From contig CAYOWC010000258.1 in NCBI GenBank assembly GCA_964407525.1, positions 1 to 7,129 on the forward strand: a stretch of 7,129 bases of DNA. The letters run 5' to 3'. Under the pieces are notes generated by a model. That model saw only the letters and a program-made list of their open reading frames with translations, did no database searches and was not told the DNA's origin. Below, one piece after another: positions 6,835 through 7,129 of this stretch. Positions within the stretch are counted from its first letter, which is position 1. Every line of letters starts with the position of its first letter. Position numbers and translations under genes: made by a program. The stretch is from DUZB01 sp964407525. Its GTDB lineage: Bacteria; Desulfobacterota; DSM-4660; Desulfatiglandales; Desulfatiglandaceae.

Positions 6835-7129
6835 ATGCCCGCAATTACAAGCACATTCAAATCAGGAGAACCTTCGCTGCCGGATATTCTAAGGGACATC
6901 AAAGATGGAAAAGTTCAGTTTCCTGACTTTCAGCGCGGATGGGTGCGGTCATGGTATTGTAAACTGGTGGCGGTGGTGTACAGTTTCAGCTAAGGCCCAT
7001 CCAAGGTGTACAAATACCACACGGAACCAAGCCTGAATATCTGATTCTGGATGGTCAACAACAACTTGACCACGCAAGAAAAGGAGTTTTCTCAGTGCTA
7101 TTTTTCCCTAAAAGCACTTTTTGACCAAA
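6835..7129 (+). pseudogene. Broken DUF262 (GmrS/SspE-like) defence gene, 5' part, runs off the window
   Basis: DUF262 proteins are ParB/Srx-like nucleotide hydrolases, often joined to a DUF1524 HNH nuclease, in systems that restrict modified DNA (GmrSD, BrxU, SspE). AGGGGA (6821-6826) lies 8 bases before ATG 6835. The first frame gives GEPSLPDILRDIKDGKVQ followed by FPDFQRGW, the domain's N-terminal motif, then turns to nonsense and stops at 6991-6993 after 52 codons. In another frame, from 6939, the domain resumes as MGAVMVL, a stop (TAA 6960-6962), TGGGGVQFQLRPIQGV, then PEYLILDGQQQL (ending 7067). The roughly 25 residues usually found between QRGW and GAV are missing. The catalytic-type DGQQR reads DGQQQ. 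After 7067 the first frame fits again (LTTQ, then CYFSLKALFDQ), implying a one-base insertion near 7068. The 3' end lies outside the window. That it is dead follows from the sequence. The family call rests on remembered motifs. Confidence 0.75.

Overview
The window reads as ordinary bacterial chromosome on the left (about 1-6430) joined to an A/T-rich, decaying accessory stretch on the right (about 6430-7129). Gene density, Shine-Dalgarno sites, sigma70-like promoter hexamers and a CCA-encoding initiator tRNA show a bacterium. The style of the RNB protein N-terminus and of the solute-carrier-23 permease reminds me of sulfate-reducing Desulfobacterota (the former Deltaproteobacteria). This is recall, not a search, and no gene here proves it.

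Layout. On the minus strand, 1-1998 encodes a complete RNase II/R-type (RNB) exoribonuclease. It diverges from a plus-strand NCS2 (xanthine/uracil permease family) transporter at 2198-3502, and the roughly 200-base gap carries a candidate promoter for the transporter. Next is a tight plus-strand cluster. It starts with an M24 Xaa-Pro-type peptidase (3600-4727). XerD-like tyrosine recombinase follows 4 bases after its stop, starting at TTG (4732-5619), and then a 201-residue protein I do not recognise, 14 bases further on (5634-6239). A near-consensus promoter (6265-6292) then drives an initiator tRNA-Met (6303-6379), closed by a clear intrinsic terminator (6392-6424).

Beyond the tRNA, about 400 bases hold no normal gene. 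They contain a second strong terminator-like hairpin (6662-6702), a weak promoter candidate upstream of it, and a 27-codon frame that has a ribosome binding site but starts with ATA. From 6835 to the window edge lies the 5' part of a broken DUF262 (GmrS/SspE-like) gene. The pieces of the conserved domain are still readable but are spread over two frames, with a deletion, a nonsense codon, a later frameshift and a changed residue in the DGQQR motif. This is the most informative signal in the window: a dead modification-dependent defence gene in low-GC DNA just past a tRNA gene, a classic place for island insertion.

How the genes relate. The peptidase, recombinase and unknown gene are probably one transcript. 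They share no pathway: peptide turnover, chromosome dimer resolution, unknown. The RNB nuclease and permease are housekeeping or transport functions transcribed away from each other. I find no CRISPR array, no intact mobile element and no complete novel system in this window.
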